DNA from: Eubacteriales bacterium | GTDB lineage: Bacteria; Bacillota; Clostridia; Oscillospirales; Oscillospiraceae | NCBI GenBank assembly: GCA_030536255.1 | Contig: JAUNQI010000005.1 | Span: 34,190-98,189, forward strand | DNA length: 64,000 nucleotides | Reading direction: 5' to 3' | Shown here: piece by piece, positions 8,399-18,180 of the stretch | Layout of the letters: every line of letters starts with the position of its first letter | Numbering within the stretch: position 1 is the first letter of the stretch | Program-made: the position numbers and the translations under genes | The notes under the pieces: model-generated | Told to the model about the DNA's origin: nothing | What the model saw: only the letters and a program-made list of their open reading frames with translations | Databases searched by the model: none

Positions 8399-10231
8399 TT
8401 ATTCCTCTGTAATTCTGACAGCCTGCTTAATAATGCTTTCGGAATCCATCCCGGCAAACTTATAAAGCTGAGGTACTGAGCCATGAGATATCAATCCGGA
8501 CCCAAGATTCAGCAGACATGACGTTTTAATTCTGATTCCCCGGCTTTCTGCCTCGGAAAGAATACGGCGGCCGATGCAGTCCTCCGAACAGACATCTTCC
8601 GCAATCAGAAGCTTTCTGGTCCTGACTAGAGAGTTTAACGTTTTTTCAAAGCTGTTCGGGGAGATAATTCCAAGCTTGATCACCTCAGCCGAAATGTCCA
8701 TCTTTTCCAGCTCTTCCGAAGCTTTGACGATATTGGAGGTGAGCGTTCCGTAGCAGACCATTGTCAGATCTTTTCCGCTTCTGAGAAGCTGTTCCTCTGA
8801 AACATATACATTTTTATATTCGCCCTCGCCTCCGCGCGGATAGCGGATTGCGACTGGACCGGAACAATCATTCACCGCATAACGAAGCATAGCTTTCAAT
8901 TCAATAAAGGACGCCGGACTCAGGATCTTCATTCCGGGTACGGAAGAAAGAAAGGCTACATCAAAGGATCCGTTGTGCGTTTCTCCGTCACTTCCGACAA
9001 TACCGCAGCGATCCACGCAAAAAACAACGTGAAGGTTCAGAAGCGATATATCATGGATCAGCATGTCATATGCTCTCTGAAGAAAGCTGGAATAAACAGC
9101 AAACACCGGAACCATTCCCTGCTTTGCCATTCCTGCTGCCATAGATACAGCATGCCCCTCACAGATTCCAACATCAAAAAAGCGATTCGGGTATTTTTCT
9201 TCAAAACCCGTAAGGCCGGTTCCTCCGGACATTGCGGCAGTAAGAGCAACGATCCGGTCATTCTTTTCAGCCAGCGCACAGAGCTCTTCTCCCATTACAT
9301 TGCAGTAACCTTTTGATGAAGAATTCGGTTCCCCGGTTTCCTTGTTGAAAGGACCGATACCATGAAATTTATCGGGATGAAGCTCTGCAAATTTGTATCC
9401 CTTCCCCTTTTGAGTAATCACATGAAGGAGAACCGGTTGACGCATGTCCCTTGCAACGCGAATTGCCTCTTCCAGAGAAGAAATATCGTGCCCGTCAATC
9501 GGGCCGAGATAGTTCAGACCGAGGGCCGTAAACATATTTCCGGCCAGAGCGTGTTCCTTGATCAACTCCTTAATACTGTGGCTGAACTTGTACGCAAAAG
9601 AGTTGATACCGATCACAGCTCTGTATTTTCTTTTAAACTCATAGTAGCTTTCACTGGTTCTGAGTTTTTTCAGCATTCTTGACAGACCACCGACATTTCT
9701 GTTGATGGACATATTATTATCGTTCAAAATAATAACGATCGGCTCGCTGGAGGATGCAACATTTTCCAGCCCTTCATACGCAAGACCTCCCGTAAGCGCT
9801 CCGTCACCGATCAGCGCGCAGACATTATAATTCCCGTGCATCAGCGTCCTTGCTCTCGCCATTCCGTATGCCACGGAAATTGAATCAGAAGAATGACCGG
9901 CGATAAAGGCATCCGCATCACTCTCATAAGGTTTCGGAAAACCGGAAATGCCGCCAAACTGACGCAGCGTGGTGAGCTGTTCCCTGCGGCCGTTGATGAT
10001 CTTGTGCGTATATGCCTGATGACCGACATCAAAAACGATTCTGTCTGTGGAGGCATCATAGACCCGGTTAAGAGCAATCGATAATTCGACCGTACCGAGA
10101 TTGGAAGCGAGGTGACCTCCGGTAACGGAAACCGTATTAATCAGATACTCCCTGATTTCGGATGCAAGCTGGTCAAGCTCCGGATATGTTAATTTTTTTA
10201 AATCTTCGGGAGAATTTATAGATTCAAGCAT
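8399..10231 (-). CDS. dxs: 1-deoxy-D-xylulose-5-phosphate synthase
   Basis: DXS condenses pyruvate and glyceraldehyde 3-phosphate, the first step of the MEP isoprenoid pathway, using thiamine diphosphate. The 610-residue protein has the GHQAY and GHSSDS motifs, the ThDP motif GDGALTGG (about 141-148) ending in NDNNMSIN, and the transketolase-like central and C-terminal domains. Its neighbour ispA uses downstream products of the same pathway, which supports a shared isoprenoid unit. The ATG at 10231 lies 20 bases after ispA. Confidence 0.96.
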   Translation of the reverse strand: MLESINSPEDLKKLTYPELDQLASEIREYLINTVSVTGGHLASNLGTVELSIALNRVYDASTDRIVFDVGHQAYTHKIINGRREQLTTLRQFGGISGFPKPYESDADAFIAGHSSDSISVAYGMARARTLMHGNYNVCALIGDGALTGGLAYEGLENVASSSEPIVIILNDNNMSINRNVGGLSRMLKKLRTSESYYEFKRKYRAVIGINSFAYKFSHSIKELIKEHALAGNMFTALGLNYLGPIDGHDISSLEEAIRVARDMRQPVLLHVITQKGKGYKFAELHPDKFHGIGPFNKETGEPNSSSKGYCNVMGEELCALAEKNDRIVALTAAMSGGTGLTGFEEKYPNRFFDVGICEGHAVSMAAGMAKQGMVPVFAVYSSFLQRAYDMLIHDISLLNLHVVFCVDRCGIVGSDGETHNGSFDVAFLSSVPGMKILSPASFIELKAMLRYAVNDCSGPVAIRYPRGGEGEYKNVYVSEEQLLRSGKDLTMVCYGTLTSNIVKASEELEKMDISAEVIKLGIISPNSFEKTLNSLVRTRKLLIAEDVCSEDCIGRRILSEAESRGIRIKTSCLLNLGSGLISHGSVPQLYKFAGMDSESIIKQAVRITEE

Positions 10232-10251
10232 TATCAGAATTACTCCAGAGA

Positions 10252-11127
10252 TCAGTTCTTTCTGTTTTCCATGGATCTTGCAAGTTCAACGGGAGCTGAA
10301 ATATCAAATCCTCTGAACTCTTCTTCCAAAACAGATATTGCCTCTTCCGTTAGGCGTTTTATTTCATTTTCACATTTTTCTCTTCCAAGAAGGACCATAT
10401 AAGTGTTCTTTTTTTCTTCGGCATCCGAGCCGACATTTTTTCCAAGTTCTTCCGAGGTAGAGATCACATCAAGAATGTCATCCCTGATCTGAAAAGCGAG
10501 ACCGATTTTATATCCGAAATTCATTGCCGCATTGATCTGTCTTTCAGATCCGCCGGCAGCAGCTGTTCCGATCCCGCAGGAAGCGGCAAGCAGTGCTCCT
10601 GTTTTATTGTTGTTAATGAGATCAAGCTCTTCTGCCGTCAGTTCTTTTCCTTCACCCAGCATATCCAGATACTGGCCCAGGCACATTCCCTTCATCCCAA
10701 TGCATTCAGCAAGGATCCGTGCGCATCGGACAGCTCTTTCTGCAGACAATTCTGAGGAAAGGATTGTTTCAAAAGCAAGCGGCTGGAGAGCATCTCCGGC
10801 AAGCGTTGCCGTACATTCACCGTATACGACATGATTCGTCGGTTTTCCTCTGCGAAGCACATCATTATCCATGCAGGGAAGGTCATCATGTATCAGTGAA
10901 TACGTATGAATCATTTCTACTGCACAGGCAACAGGGAGAACCTTTTCGGGATTCTCACCAAGTGCTGCAGCAAATTCCAGCACAAGAAGCGGACGGATCC
11001 TCTTGCCCCCGGCAAGAAGACTGTACCGCATTGACTGCGCCAGACCATCCTGAATAATATCTGACTGCGGAATACAGGAATTCAGATAAGAATTGATTTT
11101 TTCAATAAAATCAGTTTTCTGTATCAT
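10252..11127 (-). CDS. ispA: Polyprenyl (farnesyl-type) diphosphate synthase
   Basis: It builds prenyl diphosphates from IPP and allylic starters. The 291-residue all-helical protein has the first aspartate-rich motif DDLPCMD (from about residue 80) and the second DDILD (about 215). The two-residue insert in the first motif (DDx4D) is typical of bacterial short-chain, FPP-type synthases, so farnesyl diphosphate is the likely product. The ATG at 11127 has a clear AGGTGG ribosome site. It overlaps the end of xseB by 17 bases. Confidence 0.94.
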   Translation of the reverse strand: MIQKTDFIEKINSYLNSCIPQSDIIQDGLAQSMRYSLLAGGKRIRPLLVLEFAAALGENPEKVLPVACAVEMIHTYSLIHDDLPCMDNDVLRRGKPTNHVVYGECTATLAGDALQPLAFETILSSELSAERAVRCARILAECIGMKGMCLGQYLDMLGEGKELTAEELDLINNNKTGALLAASCGIGTAAAGGSERQINAAMNFGYKIGLAFQIRDDILDVISTSEELGKNVGSDAEEKKNTYMVLLGREKCENEIKRLTEEAISVLEEEFRGFDISAPVELARSMENRKN

Positions 11128-11344
11128 ATTCCACCTCTACAGGTTCACTGTCAAAATCATTTTTCAGAATCTTCACGCGCTGTTCGGCTGAATCAAGCAG
11201 CTCATTGCAGATCCTGACAAGACCGGCACCCTCTTCAAATAAAGTGAGAGAATCTTCAAGAGGAAGATCCCCATCTTCAAGATGCCGAACAACTTCATTC
11301 AAACGCTTCAGCGCATCTTCAAAGCATAATTTATTCTCAGACAT
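11111..11344 (-). CDS. xseB: Exodeoxyribonuclease VII small subunit
   Basis: XseB forms the rod-like partner of XseA in exonuclease VII. The 77-residue protein carries FEDALKRLNEVVRHLEDGDLP and the following acidic helix typical of the family. I start at the ATG at 11344 (MSENKL), with a GGAG 10 bases upstream; an upstream in-frame start at 11371 would extend deep into xseA and gives a sequence atypical of the family. It overlaps xseA by eight bases and ispA by 17. Confidence 0.92.
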   Translation of the reverse strand: MSENKLCFEDALKRLNEVVRHLEDGDLPLEDSLTLFEEGAGLVRICNELLDSAEQRVKILKNDFDSEPVEVEYDTEN

Positions 11345-12551
11345 GTTGGTTATTCTCCAATTCATCAGCAATACAATTCACGGTTCCGTCTGACAGTTTC
11401 AGCCTGAATTTCTTTCCCTGCGGCAGCTCTGAAACGGAGCGGATCCTGCGGCCTTCAGGATCCACTGCAATGGAATAACCACGGCTGAGAACCTTCAGCG
11501 GACTCAAAGCGTCAAGCGAAGCAGAAAGAGAAGCGAGCTGGCGTGAATTACTGTCTAATATTCTGTCGGCAGTACTGCAAAGCGTAGCCCGAAGTATATC
11601 AATATCCATTCGCCGAAGGCTGAAGGTTTCAGAAGGATCACGCAGCACTCTTGAAGTTTCGAGCTTCATGAGATTCTTTCTTTCTTCAATCAGCTTCTTC
11701 TCAATAACGGCTGACAGCCTTTTCAGATCACCAGCCACCTGTAACCGTACTTCATCTGAGTCCGGAACACAGATCTCTGCGGCATTGGAGGGCGTTGAAG
11801 CTCTTTTGTCCGAAACATAATCGGATATCGTAATATCCGGCTCATGCCCGACAGCAGAAATAACAGGAATATCGGACTCAAAAATACTTCTGGCAACCAA
11901 TTCATCATTGAATGCCCAAAGATCTTCAGCAGAGCCTCCTCCGCGGCCGGTAATAATCACGTCAGCAAGTCTGAAACGATTGACATATCCGATGGCTTCG
12001 CAGATCTCGCCGGGAGCTTCCACTCCCTGAACACGAACCGGAACAACCAGGACTTCAGCCATTGGCCATCTTTTTCCAAGGATTCTGATAACATCCCGCA
12101 CAGCGGCGCCGACCGGCGACGTAATCACCGCAATTCTCTCCGGAAATTCCGGAATCGGCTTTTTGTGTGCAAAATCAAAAAGACCTTCCCGGTCAAGGCG
12201 CGCCTTTAACTGCTCAAAAGCCAACTGAAGATCGCCTGTTCCAGCCGGCATCATAGCACTGACGATCAGCTGATACTTTCCGTCTCTGGGATAAACACTA
12301 ACACGGCCTGAAGCCATGACCGTAAGTCCGTTTTCCGGCCTGAAACGCAGAGAAAAAGCCTGACCTTTGAACAAAACACAGCTGACAGAACCTTCCGCGT
12401 CTTTCAAAGAAAAATAATGGTGCCCGGAAGGATAAAGCTTGTAATTCGATATCTCGCCCAAAACACACACATTCTGAAGAACCGGATTCTCTTCAAGACA
12501 GGACTTTACGAAATTATTCAGTTCCGAAACAGAAAAAACCGGACGTTCCAT
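11337..12551 (-). CDS. xseA: Exodeoxyribonuclease VII large subunit
   Basis: This is the catalytic subunit of exonuclease VII, which degrades single-stranded DNA. The 404-residue protein has an N-terminal OB fold (about residues 1-100), the catalytic region with ITSPVGAAVRD and GRGGGSAEDLWAFND (about residue 200), a helical region, and the C-terminal GYSI motif. The start overlaps the nusB stop by one base (TAATG). Confidence 0.95.
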   Translation of the reverse strand: MERPVFSVSELNNFVKSCLEENPVLQNVCVLGEISNYKLYPSGHHYFSLKDAEGSVSCVLFKGQAFSLRFRPENGLTVMASGRVSVYPRDGKYQLIVSAMMPAGTGDLQLAFEQLKARLDREGLFDFAHKKPIPEFPERIAVITSPVGAAVRDVIRILGKRWPMAEVLVVPVRVQGVEAPGEICEAIGYVNRFRLADVIITGRGGGSAEDLWAFNDELVARSIFESDIPVISAVGHEPDITISDYVSDKRASTPSNAAEICVPDSDEVRLQVAGDLKRLSAVIEKKLIEERKNLMKLETSRVLRDPSETFSLRRMDIDILRATLCSTADRILDSNSRQLASLSASLDALSPLKVLSRGYSIAVDPEGRRIRSVSELPQGKKFRLKLSDGTVNCIADELENNQHV

Positions 12552-13000
12552 TATTTATCGGATATTCCCTTTGCTATTGATCCGAGAACTCCGTTCACAA
12601 ACGAAACAACATCGGCATCGTCATATTTTTTATCGATCTCGACAGCGGAATTGATAGCTGCGCCAACAGGGACATCATCCGCATAAAGCATCTCATAAAC
12701 CGCTACTCTCAAAACAGATCTGGCGGTTCCGGAGATTCTGCGGACACTCCAGCCTTTGGAAGCTCCGCCAATTAGCGAATCGATCTCTTCGAGATGATCA
12801 AAAACACCGTTTACGGTTCTTCTGATATATTCCATACTCATATCATCGGGAAGAGCTGAAAAAATATCCAGTTCATCAGGCATAGACGCAAAATGCTCCC
12901 CGGAGAAAAACTCTTCGAGGAAATCACCAGCGCTGCCCCCTGAAAACGGAGTCCCGAATACGATCTGAACAGCTATTTCACGAGCAATATCTCTTTTCAT
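12551..13000 (-). CDS. nusB: Transcription antitermination factor NusB
   Basis: NusB binds boxA RNA with NusE and takes part in rRNA antitermination. The 149-residue all-helical protein starts MKRDIAREIAVQIVF and ends with the conserved AAINSAVEIDKKY and SFVNGVLG segments. An AAGGAAAG ribosome site precedes the ATG. It lies 35 bases after asp23, a common Firmicute order (asp23-nusB-xseA-xseB-ispA). Confidence 0.93.
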   Translation of the reverse strand: MKRDIAREIAVQIVFGTPFSGGSAGDFLEEFFSGEHFASMPDELDIFSALPDDMSMEYIRRTVNGVFDHLEEIDSLIGGASKGWSVRRISGTARSVLRVAVYEMLYADDVPVGAAINSAVEIDKKYDDADVVSFVNGVLGSIAKGISDK

Positions 13001-13035
13001 TGTTCTTTCCTTTATACCCTAAATATACTCTGATT

Positions 13036-13395
13036 TCAGAATGCTATTCCCGAAACATTAACGTTTACGGTTACATCTTCAAAGCCCGTTGTACTCTGAA
13101 CGGCAGAAAGAACAGAAGCCTGTACCTTCTTTGCGATATCTACAACATTGCAGCCGTATTTCACCGTAATAATAACATCAATTATGATCTTATCGTCATC
13201 AAACCTGACCTTGATGCCACGGGAATTCATATTAAGACCGATATATTCTGCAATTCCGGCACCCACAGCAGAAGCAAGATCATCTACTCCCTCAACTTCA
13301 AGCACTGAAGGACGAACAATTCCGGCCACTACATCATCGGAAATATTGAAGGTTCCTTTATCAAGAGATATGGAAATATAGGTGTTTTCTGCCAT
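13036..13395 (-). CDS. Asp23/Gls24 family envelope stress protein
   Basis: The 119-residue protein is a compact Asp23 domain (residues 8-115) with the typical SVLEVEGVDDLAS and DIAKKVQASVLSAV segments. Members in staphylococci sit at the membrane and respond to cell-wall stress; the exact role of this clostridial type is unknown. It has its own promoter (13434-13462) and a GAGG ribosome site, and heads the nusB-xse-ispA run. Confidence 0.9.
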   Translation of the reverse strand: MAENTYISISLDKGTFNISDDVVAGIVRPSVLEVEGVDDLASAVGAGIAEYIGLNMNSRGIKVRFDDDKIIIDVIITVKYGCNVVDIAKKVQASVLSAVQSTTGFEDVTVNVNVSGIAF

Positions 13396-13433
13396 AATAT
13401 AACCTCATAGACACATTTAAAAATATTCATTTT

Positions 13434-13462
13434 ATTGTATCACTAAATGAATAAAATATCAA
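13434..13462 (-). promoter_or_regulatory. Sigma-A-type promoter for asp23
   Basis: On the minus strand TTGATA (13462-13457), a 17-base spacer and TACAAT (13439-13434) with an extended TG just before the -10. The -35 overlaps the stop of lplA. It would let asp23 and all genes downstream be expressed without the SAM riboswitch. A weak AT-rich inverted repeat (TATTCATTT/AAATGAATA, then five T) overlaps the same region and could act as a partial terminator for lplA. Confidence 0.7.
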
Positions 13463-14469
13463 GAAATAACATCAGCAATGTTTTCAGCTGTAATACCGCC
13501 AAACATTCTATCCAGATCCGGTATATCCAGTGCCTTTCGTACATCTTCTCTGCAGTATCTGACACCTTTCAGCGCCTCGGAAGCCGCTGTATGATCCGTC
13601 TGCGCCATAAAGTCCCCGAAAAAAACGACATCGGTAATATAACCGTTTTTAACATTCAGAAAGACTTCGATACTCCCTGCCGCGAAGCGCTTTTTATTAT
13701 GAAAAGTATATTCCGGAGAATGACCGTAATTCCACTCCCAGCTGCGATATTTTTTTTCGGCCAGATCTTCGATCAAATCCAGCTCTGTATCAGAAAGAAA
13801 GAAGGTTTCTGCCCCGCTCCCGATCAACTCTTTCCTGATCCGTTTCTTAAATTCATCCATTCCGATTTTTTCTTCAAGAAGGTCAGAAATATTCGCGACA
13901 CGCGAAGAGACAGACTTAACGCTTTTTGAAGTAAACTTTTCCGGATCCGCGTTTAATGCACCGGAAAGAACAGAAGTGTCAGCAGCAAACAGAATACATC
14001 CATGATGCAGTATTCTGTTTTTATAGATACGCTGTGCGACTCCCGATACCTTTTTCCCGTCAACCGTTATATCATTTCTTCCGCTTGACTCGGCATTCAG
14101 TCCGAGTTCCCTGAGTGCACGGCATACAGGTGCATTAAAAGCCTCCATACTGATATTTTCATTATAATCGGTAATATAGGAATAATTCAGGTTCCCAAGA
14201 TCATGATAAACTGCTCCCCCTCCGGTCATCCGCCGGACGACGCGAATCCCCTTATCTTCCACATACTGCCTATTGATCTCCTGAAGGGTATTCTGGTTCC
14301 GCCCTATTATGATTGCATTGTCATTTTGCCAGAGGATCACATAACTCCCGGACAAGCAGTTTTCCAGGACATATTGCTCAAATGCAAGATTATAAGCGGG
14401 ATCCGTGGAACCCGTTTCCATATAATACATTGTATTTTCCATATTATGCTGATGCTTATAATTCATCAT
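13459..14469 (-). CDS. lplA: Lipoate-protein ligase A
   Basis: It activates free lipoate with ATP and attaches it to lysine of acceptor proteins such as GcvH or E2 subunits. The 336-residue protein has the RMTGGGAVYHDLGN motif, the GRNDITVDGKKVSG segment with the catalytic lysine region, and the C-terminal accessory domain. The first ATG overlaps the stop of the upstream gene by one base; later in-frame ATGs (14442 and beyond) lack a ribosome site but lie closer to where most family members begin. It shares an operon with the phosphopantetheinyl transferase gene, another enzyme that modifies carrier proteins. Confidence 0.92.
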   Translation of the reverse strand: MMNYKHQHNMENTMYYMETGSTDPAYNLAFEQYVLENCLSGSYVILWQNDNAIIIGRNQNTLQEINRQYVEDKGIRVVRRMTGGGAVYHDLGNLNYSYITDYNENISMEAFNAPVCRALRELGLNAESSGRNDITVDGKKVSGVAQRIYKNRILHHGCILFAADTSVLSGALNADPEKFTSKSVKSVSSRVANISDLLEEKIGMDEFKKRIRKELIGSGAETFFLSDTELDLIEDLAEKKYRSWEWNYGHSPEYTFHNKKRFAAGSIEVFLNVKNGYITDVVFFGDFMAQTDHTAASEALKGVRYCREDVRKALDIPDLDRMFGGITAENIADVIS

Positions 14470-15050
14470 TAATTCTTTTCACAAACTGTATAGTAATAGT
14501 CTCCGTCCCGTTCCGTCTGAAACAGATATGATTCCGGAAGATTCAGCGCAGAAACAGAAGTGAGATCTCCTGACAGACCAGTCCCCAAACATTTCAAATA
14601 TGCTTCCTTAATCGTCCAGATCCTTGTAAATTCAGAAGCTCTCAGATCCGGATCAGAGACAGATTTTAAATAATCCGCCTCTTCCCTTAAAAAGAAACGT
14701 CTGGCTATACCGTCTATATCTGTATCCTTATTTATTATTTCAATATCCGCCCCGATCTCATTTGAGGAAACTGCTATTAATAGCATGTCCCCTGAATCGG
14801 AAATATTAAAGTTTAAACCGATATCCGGAATATACGGTTTCCCGCATTCAGCAGTACGGATATCCGGACAAGCACCTGTCAGATCAATTCCGGACTGCTT
14901 CAGGGAATATAATAATGCATGCTCGTTAATAATCTTCTTCCGGTTCAGCTCTTCATTTCTGCCAAAATGTTTCATCCGGTACGAAGAGACGGGCAGATCA
15001 GCATATGGATCTGTAAAAGTAAGATAGGAGTACAGGTATATATTAAGCAT
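14469..15050 (-). CDS. 4'-phosphopantetheinyl transferase (Sfp type)
   Basis: The 193-residue protein transfers phosphopantetheine from CoA to a serine on acyl, peptidyl or aryl carrier proteins. Key family motifs are visible: GADIEII (magnesium-binding Asp and Glu) in the middle and [15 protein letters not shown] in the C-terminal half. Length is a little shorter than Bacillus Sfp (about 224). No acyl carrier protein or NRPS gene is in the window, so the target may be the fatty-acid ACP or something outside. It overlaps metK by eight bases and lplA by one. Confidence 0.85.
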   Translation of the reverse strand: MLNIYLYSYLTFTDPYADLPVSSYRMKHFGRNEELNRKKIINEHALLYSLKQSGIDLTGACPDIRTAECGKPYIPDIGLNFNISDSGDMLLIAVSSNEIGADIEIINKDTDIDGIARRFFLREEADYLKSVSDPDLRASEFTRIWTIKEAYLKCLGTGLSGDLTSVSALNLPESYLFQTERDGDYYYTVCEKN

Positions 15051-16227
15051 TAATCAACTTTTTCAGAGTTTCCGCTCTGTCGGTTTTCTCCCAAACGACT
15101 TCCAGATCCTCACGGCCGATATGTCCGTAGGCAGCCAGCTTTCTGTAGATCGGCTTTTTCAGGTCCAAATCACGAATAATCGCAGAAGGACGAAGATCAA
15201 AGGTCTTTGAAACCGCATCGCTGATAACGTCATCCGGCACGATTCCCGTTCCAAACGTTTCAACAAGCACGGACACCGGCCGGGCAACGCCGATCGCATA
15301 GGCCAGCTGAACCTGGCAGCGCTTTGCCAGACCTGCAGCAACCACGTTCTTTGCAACGTATCTGGCTGCATAAGCTGCGCTTCTGTCTACCTTTGTAGGA
15401 TCTTTACCGGAAAACGCTCCGCCGCCGTGCGGTGCACTTCCGCCATAGGTATCGACAATAATCTTTCTTCCGGTAAGTCCGGAGTCACCCTGAGGTCCGC
15501 CGATAACAAAACGTCCGGTCGGGTTGACAAGATATCTTGTATTGGAATCAAGCAGTTCCTCCGGAATCACGGGCTTTATGACAAGATCGATCATATCCTT
15601 GCGAATCGTTTCCAGCTCTGCTTCGGGAGAATGCTGGGTGGAGATAACAACCGTATCCACCCGGACAGGTCTGCGGTTTTCATCATACTCCACAGTAACC
15701 TGGGTTTTTCCGTCCGGACGAAGGTAGTCAACAATTCCGTCTTTACGAACAGAAGCAAGCTTCATGGCAAGCTTATGAGCAAGAGAAATCGGGAGAGGCA
15801 TCAGTTCCTCAGTCTCATCGCAGGCATAACCAAACATCATTCCCTGATCTCCTGCCCCATTCTGCAGCTCCTGGTCCTCGCCGTTTTTGCTCTCAAGGGC
15901 CTTATCAACGCCCATAGCGATGTCTCCGGACTGTTCATCAATATTCGTGATGATTCCGCAGGTATCACAGTCGAAGCCGTACTTTGCCCTGTCGTATCCG
16001 ATATCCCGGATCACATCTCTGGCAATACGGGAAATATCCACGTAACAATCCGTACTGATTTCACCCATAATATGAACAAGGCCTGTAGATACCGTGGTCT
16101 CGCATGCAACACGGCATTCAGGATCTTTTTCAATGATTGCATCAAGGATCGCATCGGAAATCTGATCGCAGATCTTATCCGGATGACCTTCCGTGACAGA
16201 TTCAGAAGTAAAGAAGTAATGTGACAT
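15043..16227 (-). CDS. metK: S-adenosylmethionine synthetase
   Basis: MetK makes SAM from methionine and ATP. The 394-residue protein begins [18 protein letters not shown] and has [15 protein letters not shown] and the [16 protein letters not shown] loop. The ATG at 16227 has an AGGAGG ribosome site; an apparent 28-residue upstream extension simply reads through the SAM riboswitch and its terminator and is not coding. It is the first gene behind the riboswitch, so its product closes a feedback loop on its own synthesis. Confidence 0.97.
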   Translation of the reverse strand: MSHYFFTSESVTEGHPDKICDQISDAILDAIIEKDPECRVACETTVSTGLVHIMGEISTDCYVDISRIARDVIRDIGYDRAKYGFDCDTCGIITNIDEQSGDIAMGVDKALESKNGEDQELQNGAGDQGMMFGYACDETEELMPLPISLAHKLAMKLASVRKDGIVDYLRPDGKTQVTVEYDENRRPVRVDTVVISTQHSPEAELETIRKDMIDLVIKPVIPEELLDSNTRYLVNPTGRFVIGGPQGDSGLTGRKIIVDTYGGSAPHGGGAFSGKDPTKVDRSAAYAARYVAKNVVAAGLAKRCQVQLAYAIGVARPVSVLVETFGTGIVPDDVISDAVSKTFDLRPSAIIRDLDLKKPIYRKLAAYGHIGREDLEVVWEKTDRAETLKKLINA

Positions 16228-16250
16228 AAAATGACCTCCTAAAGTATAAG

Positions 16251-16285
16251 CAAAAAAGAAGCGGCCCGCATCCGGCAGGCCGCAT
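16251..16285 (-). terminator. Intrinsic terminator of the SAM riboswitch
   Basis: On the minus strand a GC-rich hairpin (arms GCGGCC and GGCCGC, stem extended around it, at 16283-16261) is followed by TTCTTTTTTG. It lies between the aptamer and the metK ribosome site, so SAM binding should favour it and shut off the operon. Confidence 0.9.
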
Positions 16286-16302
16286 AATTCCTTACTGAAA
16301 AG

Positions 16303-16397
16303 GCTTATCATCGCGCTTCACGCCGGTTTTAGCACCTTGCCGCGAAAGCAGGTTGCTGCAGCTTCAAAGGGCCGTTCCCTCCACTGCTCTTGATAAG
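16303..16397 (-). ncRNA. SAM-I (S-box) riboswitch aptamer
   Basis: The minus strand carries the full S-box pattern: 5' P1 arm CTTATCAAGAG at 16397, the GGTGGAGGGA-like core (here GCAGTGGAGGGAACGGCCC), TGAAGC, GCAGCAACC, the CGGCAAGGTGCTAAAACC stretch and a closing P1 arm GATGATAAGC ending at 16303. This is the known SAM-binding aptamer of Firmicute methionine genes. It lies in the leader of metK, with a terminator right after it, and so is an OFF switch at high SAM. Confidence 0.95.
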
Positions 16398-16418
16398 TTA
16401 TTGATTTTTGCGGTGTGT

Positions 16419-16446
16419 ATTATAACAGATTTTTCGGTTTTGTCAA
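16419..16446 (-). promoter_or_regulatory. Promoter for the metK riboswitch transcript
   Basis: TTGACA (16446-16441), 16-base spacer, TATAAT (16424-16419) on the minus strand. Transcription would start near 16412, about 15 bases before the aptamer's first P1 base. It lies between ruvB and the riboswitch; I see no clear terminator after ruvB. Confidence 0.9.
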
Positions 16447-16483
16447 ACCCAAATTGATAAAAAACAAGAAAAAAACTATAAAA

Positions 16484-17542
16484 TCAGTCAAAAAGGCTCA
16501 TATTCTCATTCATCTGTTCAGTACGGCTGTCTTTCAAGCCGAGATGCTCATATGTTTTGTGCGTCACACATCTTCCTCTGGGCGTTCTGGTGAGCATTCC
16601 GATCTGAAGAAGATAAGGTTCATATACATCCTCCAGCGTTACGGAATCTTCGTTGATGGTTGCAGCAAGCGTTTCCAGGCCTACCGGGCCACCGTTGTAA
16701 TATTCAATAATAGCGGTAAGCATACGCCTGTCCAGAGAATCCAGACCCAGATGATCCACTTCCATTGCAGAAAGAGCAACGTCCGCAACCTTCTTGGAAA
16801 TATGACCGTCCGACGTTACTTGGGCAAAGTCCCTTACTCTTCTGAGCATTCTGTTTGCTATTCTCGGCGTTCCGCGCGATCTGGAGGCGATCTCCTCCGC
16901 ACCGGAATCATCAATATCCACTCCGAGGATCTCCGAGGAACGCTTCACAATCAGTTTCAGTTCTTCCACCGTATAAAGCTCCAGCCTGAGCGATACCCCA
17001 AATCTGTCACGAAGAGGTGCCGTTAGCTGTCCGGATCTCGTCGTGGCACCGATCAGGGTAAAATGCGGCAGATCCAGGTGAATCGAATTTGCCGACGGAC
17101 CTTTTCCGATAATAATATCAATCGCATAATCTTCCATAGCCGGGTAAAGAATCTCTTCGTACGCTCTGTTCAGACGGTGAATTTCGTCTACGAAAAGAAT
17201 GTCGCCTTCGTTGAGATTTGTCAGCAATGCGACAAGATCTCCCGGTTTTTCTATTGCCGGACCGGAGGTAATTCGCATATTTACCCCCATCTCATTTGCA
17301 ATAACTCCCGCCAGCGTTGTTTTTCCGAGTCCCGGAGGTCCAAAAAGGAGAACATGATCCAGCGGCTCCCCACGAAGCTTGGCCGCATTCATAAATATCT
17401 CCAGATTCCCTTTCGCTTTCTTCTGGCCAATATACTCATGAAGATGTTTGGGACGAAGCGAACCCTCGTTCTGATCTTCAGGGAGAGAGGCGGAAGTCGT
17501 CAGGATTTCCTCACGTGTATTATCCGATAAAGTAATACTCAT
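16484..17542 (-). CDS. ruvB: Holliday junction branch migration helicase RuvB
   Basis: RuvB is the hexameric AAA+ motor that drives branch migration with RuvA. The 352-residue protein has Walker [10 protein letters not shown] at 68-76, Walker B DEIH at 119-122, the sensor region GATTRSG and a C-terminal winged helix with RTPRGR. The [11 protein letters not shown] start is typical. It follows ruvA by 21 bases; order ruvC-ruvA-ruvB. Confidence 0.97.
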   Translation of the reverse strand: MSITLSDNTREEILTTSASLPEDQNEGSLRPKHLHEYIGQKKAKGNLEIFMNAAKLRGEPLDHVLLFGPPGLGKTTLAGVIANEMGVNMRITSGPAIEKPGDLVALLTNLNEGDILFVDEIHRLNRAYEEILYPAMEDYAIDIIIGKGPSANSIHLDLPHFTLIGATTRSGQLTAPLRDRFGVSLRLELYTVEELKLIVKRSSEILGVDIDDSGAEEIASRSRGTPRIANRMLRRVRDFAQVTSDGHISKKVADVALSAMEVDHLGLDSLDRRMLTAIIEYYNGGPVGLETLAATINEDSVTLEDVYEPYLLQIGMLTRTPRGRCVTHKTYEHLGLKDSRTEQMNENMSLFD

Positions 17543-17563
17543 TATTTACTTCCTTTCCTGTTC

Positions 17564-18169
17564 TCAAACCATGAATTTCAGAACTTCTCTGATGATTTCC
17601 TGCGTATTCTTTCCTTCAACATTGATCTGCCTGAGAATCGGAACAATATCCGCCGTATTGTATCCCAGCACATTCAGTGCCGTTACCGCCTCGTCATAAG
17701 CAAGACCGGAAGCAGGAGAAACGCTTTTGGCTCCGGCGGCAAGAACAGTTCTGTCCGACGCTGGTATACTCTTTGCAATCTTATCCTTCAGTTCAAGAAT
17801 GATACGCTGAGCAATCTTTTTTCCGACACCGGGGCAGGCTGTAAATACTTTTTCATCACCATTGATCACCGCCGCGGCAAGCGTATCCGCAGTATTGAAA
17901 GAAAGGATCGACATACCGGCTTTTGGGCCGACACCGGAAACAGAAGTAAGCAGCCGAAACCACTTCTTCTCTGCAACGGAAAGAAAACCGTAAAGATCGT
18001 AATAATCTTCCCCTATGGACTCAATTATATAGATTCTGTATTTCTCACCGAGAGAAAGTGCAGAAACCGTATTCGGCGTAACAGCAACTTCATACCCTAC
18101 TCCTCCGCAGTCAATTACTGCGGAATCGGGGTTCAATTCAGTTACGATTCCTTCAAGATGATATAACAT
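17564..18169 (-). CDS. ruvA: Holliday junction DNA-binding protein RuvA
   Basis: RuvA binds four-way junctions and loads RuvB. The 201-residue protein has the N-terminal OB fold (MLYHLEGIV start), tandem helix-hairpin-helix region (LTSVSGVGPKAGMSIL and CPGVGKKIAQRIILELKDK) and a C-terminal RuvB-binding domain. A GGAG plus AGAGGT ribosome site lies before the ATG. It is 11 bases after ruvC. Confidence 0.96.
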   Translation of the reverse strand: MLYHLEGIVTELNPDSAVIDCGGVGYEVAVTPNTVSALSLGEKYRIYIIESIGEDYYDLYGFLSVAEKKWFRLLTSVSGVGPKAGMSILSFNTADTLAAAVINGDEKVFTACPGVGKKIAQRIILELKDKIAKSIPASDRTVLAAGAKSVSPASGLAYDEAVTALNVLGYNTADIVPILRQINVEGKNTQEIIREVLKFMV

Positions 18170-18180
18170 ACCTCTGCTCC

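Noticed and set aside
16228-16311. N-terminal extension of MetK
   Set aside because: It would translate the riboswitch terminator and P1 stem; the AGGAGG site points to 16227.
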